Shown here: positions 43,502 through 51,333 of the stretch, in pieces
Numbering within the stretch: the stretch's first letter is position 1
Layout: each line of letters opens with the position of its first letter
NCBI GenBank assembly: GCA_910586965.1
Contig: CAJUMF010000022.1
Coordinates: forward strand, 1-61,632
Direction: 5' to 3'
From: an uncultured Dorea sp.
Lineage (GTDB): Bacteria > Bacillota > Clostridia > Lachnospirales > Lachnospiraceae
Length of the DNA: 61,632 nucleotides
The notes under the pieces: model-generated
Told to the model about the DNA's origin: nothing
Database searches by the model: none
What the model saw: only the letters and a program-made list of their open reading frames with translations
Translations under genes and position numbers: made by a program

Positions 43502-44078
43502 ATGTTACAAACAAATTTTGGTATGGCCTGCAAATACTACAGAGCAGAAACAAATCGAAGTCAAGAAAAATTCGCATTAAAAATTGATATGAAGGAGAAT
43601 TGATCAATATGGTGCATCTGCAAAAATATTAAGTGCCTTAGTTGAATATAATCTTGCATATTTAGCCAAACAATGTGGTTATCATGTAACACGTATGCCT
43701 GAAGATTGTGCAAAGCATTTAGGTACATATTATAATTATGATTTCGAATTTGAAAAAAATGGCATCACAAAGAAAGTCGAAGTCAAATCCATTTGGGGAA
43801 CGGATACCAGGTTTGCTCGATTAATACATAGCAAAAGCAAAACACATCTAACAAGTAGTTGCAAATTTGAAACCCAAGACATCTTTGCTGTCAGCTTATT
43901 TTTACGAACTGGAAATTCTATGGATTTTGCTTTTGCCAAATCTGTTTCCAATTTAAACGATCCTATACATGGCCTTCCACACGCTACAGGGTATCCCGAC
44001 TATGTAACTCAGAATCCTCTTTGTATAATTGATAATAATATATGGTTTGACAGTATCGATGACGTATGGAATATTTAA
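43502..44078 (+). pseudogene. remnant of HTH plus PD-(D/E)XK restriction endonuclease
   Basis: The ATG at 43502 opens a 33-codon frame resembling the start of an XRE helix-turn-helix (KYYRAETNRSQEKFALKIDM). It stops at 43601-43603. In another frame, open from 43593 to 44078, lies a nuclease-like protein (IDQYGASAKILSALVEYN at its start, then KKVEVKSIWGTD). This has the E-x-K of a PD-(D/E)XK site, and the LTSSCKFETQDIF region follows. No ATG, GTG or TTG with a ribosome binding site opens this frame before 43695, which would cut off its N-terminus. The simplest reading is a deletion or frameshift joining an HTH gene to a nuclease gene. It is convergent with the methyltransferase. Confidence 0.65.
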
Positions 44079-44085
44079 GTTGAAC

Positions 44086-44113
44086 GCTTAGCCGGCAGAT
44101 CGCCAGCTAAGCA
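44086..44113. terminator. terminator between nuclease remnant and methyltransferase
   Basis: GCTTAGC (44086-44092) and GCTAAGC (44107-44113) form a stem with inner GGC/GCC pairing and are followed by ATTTTATATTT on the plus strand. It lies between two convergent genes. Confidence 0.7.
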
Positions 44114-44115
44114 TT

Positions 44116-45909
44116 TTATATTTCCAGCATCTCCAATGATATTGATTTTTTAAATTCACAACGTAATGAATTCAATTCACTCTCCAACTGCTTGATTCGA
44201 TGTGTTAAATTATTATACTTCGAATAGTCCGTTTTCGATAACGGCAAATGTATTTCCATAATATCTTTCTCATCAATAACAGGATATGAAATACCCATTG
44301 CATATTTTTTTATCTGTCTGATGACGAAATCTGATTGTAAAGTCAGTGCTAATACCATTGAGTCCATCCCTTTTGGACGGAGAACTGCAAACCCTGTAGT
44401 GCAAACACTTCCATCTTGATCCTCATCTACAACAGCGACAATTCCTCTCTCAGGTCTTACTGTAGAAATAATAATATCGTCTTTATGCACTACTTTTCGA
44501 GCTCTGCTCGGCGCTTCGGAACCTAGAACCTTTTTTCCATATGTTCGTAATTGATTTGAATCAACATCCGATATCTCGATATAATCAAAGTATTCTCCTT
44601 CTCTTAATCTTTTGGGGTTAAATCTCTCAGTTGAAAGTTCAGCAACATGTTTTATCTGAATCAGTCCTTTTTGTACAATCTTTTCCATCATTTTTTTAGA
44701 TACTGTTGCATGATACGCAGCATCCCATCTATCAAATCCATTTAGTCCTGCAATCCATTGCCCTTTATTTTCGGTCTTGTTTATATAATCATCTAATATT
44801 TCTTGCAAGTCCGAACATCCATTATATTTTTTGGTTTTATGTGCACCAGCAGATACCACATCATATCCATTGTTTTCGCAAATTGCAAGATATGATTGAT
44901 GTGTTTTATCATACGGTTCCTTCTTTAGATAAAGCAAAGATGTTTTAGTTTCCGTACCTGTTGTCGCAAAAGTATTTGACGGTAAAGAAATAACTGCCTG
45001 AATCGAAATCTCACTTGAGATACCCTTTCTTAAAATTTCATATAACCCTTTATTATTTAAAATACTATCCGGCACAATACAAATCAATGTTCCGCCTGGT
45101 TTTAACCATTTAATATACTGTTCTATAAATAGTAATTCAGAATTTATTCTTGCTGGCTTCTTATTTGGCCAAACTGAAGCAATACAATATTTTTCGGCCT
45201 CTTTCGCTGAAAACTCAGCACCAAATGGAGGATTCGTAACAATTAGTGACGCTTTATTTTCTAAATCTATATTTGAAAAATCTAACGCATTATGCAAAAA
45301 CAATTTGGTATTAGAATATCCAAACATAGACATATTAATCAATGCAAGCTTAATCATTCGTTCACTTTTGTCGATTCCAACAATCTTGTTTTCAACTATT
45401 GCTTTAAGAATAGTTTCACGCTCATCATTTCCTTCCAGCAACTTATAAACCTTATCTACATATGCAGCTAAAAATGAACCAACACCACACGAAGGGTCTA
45501 CAATATATCCATTTTTTTCATCAACCGCCTCGCAGATATCTGTCTCAGAAAAGTAAAGATTTGTCGCAAATGAAACAATCTCCTGCGGTGTTAAATATTG
45601 ACCGAGCTGTTTTTCATCCACAAATGAATCCGCAAGAAACTTTCCAAAAATATCATTTAAAATATCTGTTCCTGCAACTTGCGCAATTTTTTCTTTTATA
45701 CTAAGTTTATTTTCAAATATACTGATTATTTCCTGCGCAAATTGATTTTCACTTTCCTTTAAATTTAACGCAAAAATATACTCCTGACTATTTTTAACCA
45801 CCTCATTAAGTCTTAAATCAACAAATTTTTTTAATTCTTTAGCTGACTTATCTTTCTGCATACTTAGTTTACTTGATATTCCAGCTTCGCCTTTCATTAT
45901 CGAAATCAT
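44116..45909 (-). CDS. N6-adenine DNA methyltransferase with target-recognition-like C-terminus (5' end out of frame)
   Basis: From the first in-frame ATG the protein has 597 residues. SAM motif I is VDPSCGVGSFLAAY and catalytic motif IV is VTNPPFGAEF. The upstream helical segment resembles HsdM. The C-terminal ~200 residues look like one HsdS target-recognition domain (EYFDYIEISDVD, KDDIIISTVRPERG). The ATG at 45909 has no ribosome binding site, and the same frame stays open upstream to 46029. That extension encodes family-like sequence (ICLNELREVFHKTSRFSSRN) but no start codon. The true N-terminus is probably the HTH ORF at 46011-46208, in another frame. A Type I-like or Type IIG-like modification role is inferred. 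Confidence 0.85.
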   Translation of the reverse strand: MISIMKGEAGISSKLSMQKDKSAKELKKFVDLRLNEVVKNSQEYIFALNLKESENQFAQEIISIFENKLSIKEKIAQVAGTDILNDIFGKFLADSFVDEKQLGQYLTPQEIVSFATNLYFSETDICEAVDEKNGYIVDPSCGVGSFLAAYVDKVYKLLEGNDERETILKAIVENKIVGIDKSERMIKLALINMSMFGYSNTKLFLHNALDFSNIDLENKASLIVTNPPFGAEFSAKEAEKYCIASVWPNKKPARINSELLFIEQYIKWLKPGGTLICIVPDSILNNKGLYEILRKGISSEISIQAVISLPSNTFATTGTETKTSLLYLKKEPYDKTHQSYLAICENNGYDVVSAGAHKTKKYNGCSDLQEILDDYINKTENKGQWIAGLNGFDRWDAAYHATVSKKMMEKIVQKGLIQIKHVAELSTERFNPKRLREGEYFDYIEISDVDSNQLRTYGKKVLGSEAPSRARKVVHKDDIIISTVRPERGIVAVVDEDQDGSVCTTGFAVLRPKGMDSMVLALTLQSDFVIRQIKKYAMGISYPVIDEKDIMEIHLPLSKTDYSKYNNLTHRIKQLESELNSLRCEFKKSISLEMLEI

Positions 45910-46010
45910 ATGAGCATAGAATAATTTGGCAATCTCTTCTAAGGCCTCATTTCTTGAAGAAAATCTGGATGTCTTATGAAAAACTTCTCTTAACTCATTT
46001 AAGCAGATAT

Positions 46011-46208
46011 CTATTGATTGATCTGATTGTTACTTTCTCTATGCTCATCATACAATTTTCTTAATAAATCCTCTTGCTTTGGCCGAGGTCTGCTCTTCCC
46101 CCTCAACCATCTATATATCGTATTTACCGTAACACTTAATCTGTCAGCAACTCCTTCTACACTGTAAATTTCAACAAGAGCCTTGGTAATATCATTAACC
46201 ATATCCAT
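46011..46208 (-). CDS. HTH protein, probable detached N-terminus of the methyltransferase
   Basis: The 65-residue protein has a clear helix-turn-helix (GVADRLSVTVNTIYRWLRG, residues ~19-37), then a basic stretch and a C-terminal helix. Its TAG stop (46011-46013) lies next to TTGATTGAT, two copies of a tetranucleotide. One more 4-nt unit would read through into the methyltransferase frame and give a protein of about 698 residues. It has its own promoter and a palindromic operator at the start site, suggesting autoregulation. Alternatively it is a free-standing controller protein. Confidence 0.7.
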   Translation of the reverse strand: MDMVNDITKALVEIYSVEGVADRLSVTVNTIYRWLRGKSRPRPKQEDLLRKLYDEHRESNNQINQ

Positions 46209-46249
46209 ACTCTACACCATCCTGTATGCCTTTTGTTACAAATACACAT

Positions 46250-46262
46250 TACACATCGTGTA
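46250..46262 (-). promoter_or_regulatory. palindromic operator at the HTH-methyltransferase start site
   Basis: TACAC-ATC-GTGTA is a perfect 5-bp inverted repeat just downstream of the -10 box at 46268-46273. An outer inverted pair TATGCC / GGCATA (near 46225 and 46263) flanks it. It is a likely binding site for the HTH protein encoded by the same transcript. Confidence 0.55.
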
Positions 46263-46267
46263 GGCAT

Positions 46268-46296
46268 ATTTTATATCTTTTTATTGTTTTTTTCAA
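46268..46296 (-). promoter_or_regulatory. promoter of the HTH-methyltransferase unit
   Basis: TTGAAA (46291-46296), a 17-nt spacer and TAAAAT (46268-46273) lie on the minus strand, about 60 nt upstream of the HTH start codon. Confidence 0.65.
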
Positions 46297-46331
46297 GCCT
46301 TATCATAAAAAGCCAAGTCTGACAAAAATAT

Positions 46332-46368
46332 CACAAAAAGAAGCCCGACAACCGGACTTCTTTTTGTG
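46332..46368 (-). terminator. terminator of the surface-protein gene
   Basis: CACAAAAAGAAG and CTTCTTTTTGTG form a perfect 12-bp stem around 13 nt. It lies ~20 nt past the stop at 46387. Confidence 0.82.
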
Positions 46369-46386
46369 AACTCATAAGATTAAAAT

Positions 46387-47778
46387 TTACTGCCATTTTA
46401 ATGTATAATATCCAGAAGATTTCTTATTTGCTCTCTTCATCTGAATATAATAGGTTCCTTTCGGCCATTTGCCAAGAGACTTTACATATCCTTTGGCATT
46501 GCGGTAGATAGTTCTTGAACCAATTTTCTTTCCGCCTTTATATACGATTACTTTTAATGCGTCGTTAGAGCCTGTTGATAAACTAATCTTCACATTCTGC
46601 TTCTTGGTCAACTTAAACTTATACCAATCATCCTGAGCGCTGCCTGCCTGAATCGTGCCTTTTTTCGTTTTCTTCCTCTTAATTGTAACGGCTTTTGATT
46701 TCTTCTTGCCACTCTTCTCGGTTATTTTCTTATTTGTCACCTTAAATGTATATGCACCTTTTGAATTATAAGCAGACACAACCTTAATATAGTACGTCTT
46801 CCCTTTCGTCACACCATATGTCGGATTGTAACGCAGATAATCTGCTCCGGACAAAGCTTTCTTTGAACTGTTGCAAAGAGTCACTTTATAAAGAGATGCT
46901 GTCGTATCTCCCGCCGTTTGCAAATATCCTGTATACGGTGCTTTGAATTGGAAGTAATTCGTCTGCGCTTCTTTTTGTCCTACTGCAATCGTCTGTCCAT
47001 TACTGATTGCACGGTCAGCGCCATTATAGAACATCGCTCCCGCAGCAACTCCTACTGCCGCTGGTGAAACACTGGACCCAATGGAGTATACTCCAAGATA
47101 ATACGTCCCTGCACTCGGTATCGTAACATATACATCTTCTGTATTATTTTCACCTGACACAGATCTTTTTCCAAGCTCCTGTGTCAGAGCAGCGTCTCTG
47201 AATACACCAAAATAAACCGTTTTTGTTCCGGTAACAACGCCTACCGCAAAATCCAGCACTCCTTTTGAAGAAACTGTGAATTTCTGCCTATATCCAAACT
47301 TCTGATTACCTAAGTCATCCTCTTCTGTGCTGTAAACAACTACTCCAATTTCTTCTTTCGTCAATGCTTCGTTTCCTGTCGGTGCCGTTTTCACCGGGAT
47401 AGCTTTTTGAACATACGCCTGTGCGCTCAAGTCCTTTGACATACCTGATATATCTACAGAATCAAGCACCTGTGCGCCTGATGCTGATAATGCATCCATT
47501 CCTATCTCCGGCTCTGCCTCTTCTGCCGGAGCTTCTTCTTTTTTATCCTCTGCCTTTACTTCTTCCTTAGCCTCAACCGCCGGGGTCTCTTCCTTCACTT
47601 CCTCAACTGGTTCTGCAACTGCTTCCGGTTCCTCTGCCACCGGTTCTTCTGTCTCATCAGCCAACTGCACTTCTGCTGCCGGTTCTTCTACATCTTCCGC
47701 CTGTACAACACTCCCCGTTGACACTACGAGCGCAGAAACCAACAGAATAGATAAGATCCTGCTCATTCTTTTCTTCAT
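46387..47778 (-). CDS. secreted or surface protein with acidic repeat region and PPC-like domains
   Basis: The 463-residue protein has a signal peptide (residues 1-27, hydrophobic core ILSILLVSALVVS, cleavage after VQA). A ~75-residue Glu/Ala/Pro/Val tract follows (units such as EEPVAEE and VEEVKEE). The rest is beta-rich with bacterial pre-peptidase C-terminal (PPC)-like patterns: GTYYLGVY, GKTYYIKVVSAYN, KGTYYIQMKR. No LPXTG or SLH motif is seen, so attachment is unclear. The basic linker KSGKKKSKAVTIKRKKTKKG lies between the beta domains. It has its own promoter and terminator. The function is unknown; adhesion or extracellular stabilisation is a guess. Confidence 0.82.
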   Translation of the reverse strand: MKKRMSRILSILLVSALVVSTGSVVQAEDVEEPAAEVQLADETEEPVAEEPEAVAEPVEEVKEETPAVEAKEEVKAEDKKEEAPAEEAEPEIGMDALSASGAQVLDSVDISGMSKDLSAQAYVQKAIPVKTAPTGNEALTKEEIGVVVYSTEEDDLGNQKFGYRQKFTVSSKGVLDFAVGVVTGTKTVYFGVFRDAALTQELGKRSVSGENNTEDVYVTIPSAGTYYLGVYSIGSSVSPAAVGVAAGAMFYNGADRAISNGQTIAVGQKEAQTNYFQFKAPYTGYLQTAGDTTASLYKVTLCNSSKKALSGADYLRYNPTYGVTKGKTYYIKVVSAYNSKGAYTFKVTNKKITEKSGKKKSKAVTIKRKKTKKGTIQAGSAQDDWYKFKLTKKQNVKISLSTGSNDALKVIVYKGGKKIGSRTIYRNAKGYVKSLGKWPKGTYYIQMKRANKKSSGYYTLKWQ

Positions 47779-47831
47779 AATCTTGCTCTCTCCTTTATAA
47801 GTTTATGTATGTTGTTACCAACGCTGTTAAC

Positions 47832-47860
47832 ATTATATCAGACTCCTTTCTACTATTCAA
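47832..47860 (-). promoter_or_regulatory. promoter of the surface-protein gene
   Basis: TTGAAT (47855-47860), a 17-nt spacer and TATAAT (47832-47837) lie on the minus strand. The start is about 50 nt upstream of the ATG at 47778, which follows AAAGGAGAG. Confidence 0.75.
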
Positions 47861-48059
47861 TCTGTAATTTCATTTTTCCTGTTTTTGCATTGTAATGCGC
47901 CTTTATATCTCTTTTTATTGTTTTATCTACTTTTTTGCTTTTATTTATCAAATTATCAGTTTTTTGAATAATCAACAAACAATTAATTCATATAAAAAAT
48001 GCTCATATTCTCGAACCCACGTTTTTTCATATATTTTAAAATTATTTTGCAAGAAATTG
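47861..48059. other. AT-rich divergent intergenic region
   Basis: This ~200-nt AT-rich stretch lies between the divergent promoters of the surface protein and the aminotransferase. It has a small palindrome GCATTGTAATGC near 47888. No gene or RNA is recognised in it. Confidence 0.5.
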
Positions 48060-48087
48060 TTGACGAACCGTCAAAATATGATAGAAT
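48060..48087 (+). promoter_or_regulatory. promoter of the aminotransferase gene
   Basis: TTGACG (48060-48065), a 16-nt spacer and TAGAAT (48082-48087), about 35 nt upstream of the start. Confidence 0.6.
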
Positions 48088-48128
48088 AGTAACGTTGAGT
48101 TTTTGAATGGATGATGGAGGTTACAAAA

Positions 48129-49415
48129 GTGACAGCATATAATGAATTATCAAAAGAAGAATTACTGGAATTAAAAGAGCAGCTTGAAACACAGTTTACA
48201 GAAATAAAAGGAAAGAATCTGAGCCTTGATATGTCCAGAGGAAAACCGTCCGCAGAACAGCTCAATCTTTCCATGGGGATGATGGATGTCCTTAAGAGCG
48301 ATTCCAATCTCGCCTGCGAAGAAGGCGTAGACTGCCGGAACTACGGCGTGTTAGACGGCATCAGAGAAGCAAAGCAGCTTCTCGCTGATATGATGGAGAT
48401 TCCGAAAGATAATATCGTCATCTTCGGCAACTCCAGCCTGAATGTAATGTTTGACACGATCTCACGCTGTATGACACACGGCGTGCTGGGCAGCACCCCT
48501 TGGTGCAAGCTTGATAAAGTAAAGTTTTTATGTCCTGTCCCGGGATATGACAGACATTTTTCGATTACCGAATATTTCGGAATCGAGATGATCAACGTCC
48601 CCATGACGCCCACTGGCCCTGATATGGACATAGTAGAAAGATTAGTAAGCTCCGATCCCGCGATCAAAGGTATCTGGTGTGTACCGAAGTATTCCAATCC
48701 CCAGGGCATCACTTACTCCGATGAGACCGTACACCGTTTCGCCACATTAAAACCGGCGGCAGAAGACTTCCGTATCTTCTGGGACAATGCATATGGAATC
48801 CACCACCTATATGATGACAAACAGGACTATCTGATTGAAATATTTATGGAGTGTAAAAAAGAAGGAAATCCGAATATGGTCTACAAGTTTTCCTCAACTT
48901 CCAAGATCAGTTTCCCGGGTTCGGGTATCGCGGCAATCGGAGCCTCCGACGAGAACCTGAAGGAAATCCGCAGACAGATGCAGATCCAGACCATCGGCCA
49001 CGATAAGGTGAACCAGTTACGGCACGCAAGATTCTTCGGGGATATCTCCGGCATGGTGAACCATATGAAAAAGCACGCGGCAATTATGCGCCCGAAATTC
49101 GACACTGTACTTTCCACCCTTGAACAGGAACTCGGGGGACTGGGAATCGGCTCTTGGTTAGCTCCAAGAGGCGGGTACTTTATTTCTTTTGATTCTATGG
49201 AGGGCTGCGCCAAAAAAATTGTCGCCAAAGCAAAAGAGGCCGGTGTTGTAATGACCGATGCAGGCGCTACTTTCCCATACGGAAAGGATCCGATGGACAG
49301 CAACATCCGTATTGCACCGTCGTACCCGACTCTCGAAGAGCTAAAACTAGCCGGGCAGATATTTATTCTATGTGTCAAACTGGTAAGCATTGACAAGATA
49401 TTAGAAAGCAAATAG
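48129..49415 (+). CDS. class I aminotransferase (aspartate aminotransferase, AspC4/Asp_aminotransf type)
   Basis: The 428-residue fold-type I PLP enzyme matches the small clostridial group sometimes called aspartate aminotransferase Ic. SLDMSRGKPSAEQLNL is at the N-terminus. NNVMF-type contacts appear in GNSSLNVMFD, the PLP Asp is in WDNAYGIHHL, the Schiff-base Lys is in SSTSKISFPGSG, and the substrate Arg is near the C-terminus in NIRIAPS. GTG at 48129 is taken as the start because GGAGG (48116-48120) lies 8 nt upstream; the ATGs at 48111 and 48114 precede that site. It is monocistronic with its own promoter and a hairpin after the stop. Confidence 0.9.
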   Translation: MTAYNELSKEELLELKEQLETQFTEIKGKNLSLDMSRGKPSAEQLNLSMGMMDVLKSDSNLACEEGVDCRNYGVLDGIREAKQLLADMMEIPKDNIVIFGNSSLNVMFDTISRCMTHGVLGSTPWCKLDKVKFLCPVPGYDRHFSITEYFGIEMINVPMTPTGPDMDIVERLVSSDPAIKGIWCVPKYSNPQGITYSDETVHRFATLKPAAEDFRIFWDNAYGIHHLYDDKQDYLIEIFMECKKEGNPNMVYKFSSTSKISFPGSGIAAIGASDENLKEIRRQMQIQTIGHDKVNQLRHARFFGDISGMVNHMKKHAAIMRPKFDTVLSTLEQELGGLGIGSWLAPRGGYFISFDSMEGCAKKIVAKAKEAGVVMTDAGATFPYGKDPMDSNIRIAPSYPTLEELKLAGQIFILCVKLVSIDKILESK

Positions 49416-49427
49416 ACAGCAAAGACA

Positions 49428-49464
49428 GAGGATACGTCCCGGCATCCCGCCGGTTCGTATCCTC
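49428..49464. terminator. hairpin between the aminotransferase gene and radA
   Basis: GAGGATACG and CGTATCCTC form a perfect 9-bp stem with extra GC pairs inside (CCGGC/GCCGG). It lies between convergent genes. The T-run is weak on both strands. Confidence 0.65.
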
Positions 49465-49478
49465 CGATTATTACTATA

Positions 49479-50840
49479 TTAAGACATCATATAATTGATC
49501 GTCTGATTTACCGATTTCACCCCAATCACTTCCATTCCCGGAACCGTCCCGACTGCTTTCAGGGACACTTCCGGTATGATACAAGTCTTAAAGCCAAGCT
49601 TTTTCGCTTCTGCCACACGTAGGTCCGGCATTGTGACCGCCCGGATCTCCCCGCTTAGACCCACTTCCCCAAACACGATCGTATCCTCAGAAACCGGCTT
49701 ATTCTTATAACTCGAAGCCACCGCCATGACAATCCCCAGGTCCGCAGCAGGCTCACTCAATCGGATGCCTCCCGCAATATTCACATAGGCATCATAGTTT
49801 GAGAGAGGAAATCCCAAACGCTTCTCAAGGACTGCCATCAACAGATTCACTCTGTTATAATCAAGTCCCGCCGCCGTCCTCCTGGGCATTCCGAAATTGC
49901 TTCTGCAGACCAGCGCCTGGATCTCCATAAGCATCGGTCTTGTACCTTCCATGGCACATGCAACTACGGAGCCGGATGCGTGCTCTGGCTTTCCGCTCAG
50001 CATGAACTCTGATGGATTCTCCACTTCCACAAGGCCGCTTTTTTGCATCTCAAACACACCTATCTCATTGGTCGAACCAAAACGGTTCTTTACTCCCCGA
50101 AGGATCCGATAAGAGGCGTGTCTGTCCCCTTCAAAATAGAGCACCGTATCCACCATGTGTTCTAACACTCTCGGACCCGCAACCGTCCCTTCCTTCGTCA
50201 CATGTCCCACAATAAAAATCGATATATTAAGCCCCTTGGCAAGCTGCATCAACGTATTGGTGGACTCTCTTACCTGGGACACGCTCCCCGGCGCAGAAGC
50301 CACCTCTTCACTGTACATGGTCTGTATAGAATCAACCACTGCCATCTCCGGCTTATGCTGTTCGATAACCCTTCGGATCATATCAAGATTTGTCTCACAC
50401 AGAAGAGAGAGGGTATCTTTAAAATCCCCCATACGATTCGCCCGCAGTTTGATCTGCCGAAGTGATTCTTCCCCGGAAATATACAGCACCTTTTTACCCA
50501 TATCCGAAAGTCTCTGGCACACCTGCAAAAGCAGCGTCGATTTCCCGATACCCGGGTCCCCGCCTACCAGCACAAGGGAACCTTGCACGATTCCGCCGCC
50601 AAGCACCCGATCTAACTCTTCGATCCCTGTGTTGACCCTCTCGTCCTCGCCGGTAGATATACTGTTTAAGCTGACTGCCTGTACCTCGTGCATCGCTTTT
50701 GCGGCGCCTGGTTTGACCGGCGCCGCTTTTTCTTCTACGAATGTATTCCATTCTTTACACATGGGACACTGCCCCAACCACTTACTTTCTTCATGCCCGC
50801 AATTCTGACAGAAGAAAATACTTTTTTTCGATCTAGCCAT
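49479..50840 (-). CDS. radA: DNA repair protein RadA
   Basis: The 453-residue protein processes branched recombination intermediates with RecA. It has an N-terminal C4 zinc finger (FCQNCGHEESKWLGQCPMC), RecA-like ATPase Walker A GGDPGIGKSTLL, the RadA KNRFG motif, and a C-terminal Lon-like domain (VNIAGGIRLSEPAADLG). The length is normal. It starts one base before the stop of the small gene at 50842 and is the last gene of the GntR-clpC run. Confidence 0.97.
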   Translation of the reverse strand: MARSKKSIFFCQNCGHEESKWLGQCPMCKEWNTFVEEKAAPVKPGAAKAMHEVQAVSLNSISTGEDERVNTGIEELDRVLGGGIVQGSLVLVGGDPGIGKSTLLLQVCQRLSDMGKKVLYISGEESLRQIKLRANRMGDFKDTLSLLCETNLDMIRRVIEQHKPEMAVVDSIQTMYSEEVASAPGSVSQVRESTNTLMQLAKGLNISIFIVGHVTKEGTVAGPRVLEHMVDTVLYFEGDRHASYRILRGVKNRFGSTNEIGVFEMQKSGLVEVENPSEFMLSGKPEHASGSVVACAMEGTRPMLMEIQALVCRSNFGMPRRTAAGLDYNRVNLLMAVLEKRLGFPLSNYDAYVNIAGGIRLSEPAADLGIVMAVASSYKNKPVSEDTIVFGEVGLSGEIRAVTMPDLRVAEAKKLGFKTCIIPEVSLKAVGTVPGMEVIGVKSVNQTINYMMS

Positions 50841-50841
50841 C

Positions 50842-51255
50842 TTACTTCTTAACCACTCTGACCTTGACAGTCTTGTCCGATGCCAGCTCCGTGCTTACAC
50901 TCAGCTTTCCGCTAAGATTCGTAGCCATATCTCCGACATTCACATCGTCCATATATACGACATACGCACTATCCGCCTCAAGTCCCAAAGTAAACTGTGC
51001 ATCTTTGTTCCCCGACACCAAAAATGACACTTCTTTTTCCGATGCCTTAAATTTTTCAACCGCGGTTCCCGGAACTGACTCATACACAAACATCCCGTTC
51101 TTCTCAAGCTTCGTAATCTCAGAAAATGTCTTTACCTTGTACAGATCTCCCTGAAATTCAAACCCGTCAAGCTTCGTCTTACTGCCCAGAGTATAATCGC
51201 CAAAGCTTAAAGTTCCGTCTGTTTCTGCCTTCAAAAGTTCTTTCACTGCTGCCAC
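50842..51255 (-). CDS. uncharacterised 137-residue protein between clpC and radA
   Basis: No catalytic motif is seen. The protein is rich in beta-type alternation and Lys/Asp, without a signal peptide or membrane segment. The C-terminal half (AYVVYMDDVNVGDMATNLSGKLSV) looks like a small beta-sandwich. Similar clostridial proteins are often labelled endosialidase, which this sequence gives no reason to accept. It lies 78 nt after clpC and abuts radA, so it is co-transcribed with proteostasis and repair genes. The start follows GAGGAGG. Confidence 0.75.
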   Translation of the reverse strand: MAAVKELLKAETDGTLSFGDYTLGSKTKLDGFEFQGDLYKVKTFSEITKLEKNGMFVYESVPGTAVEKFKASEKEVSFLVSGNKDAQFTLGLEADSAYVVYMDDVNVGDMATNLSGKLSVSTELASDKTVKVRVVKK

Positions 51256-51333
51256 TTATTTATCCTCCTCTGTTCCCACTGCAAGCCTTTCGGCATTGCA
51301 TTTATCTTTTTTACAGTATACCTTAAATCGAAT

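Noticed and set aside
43609..43632. ATG at 43609 as start of the nuclease
   Set aside because: It is in a different frame and stops after seven codons.
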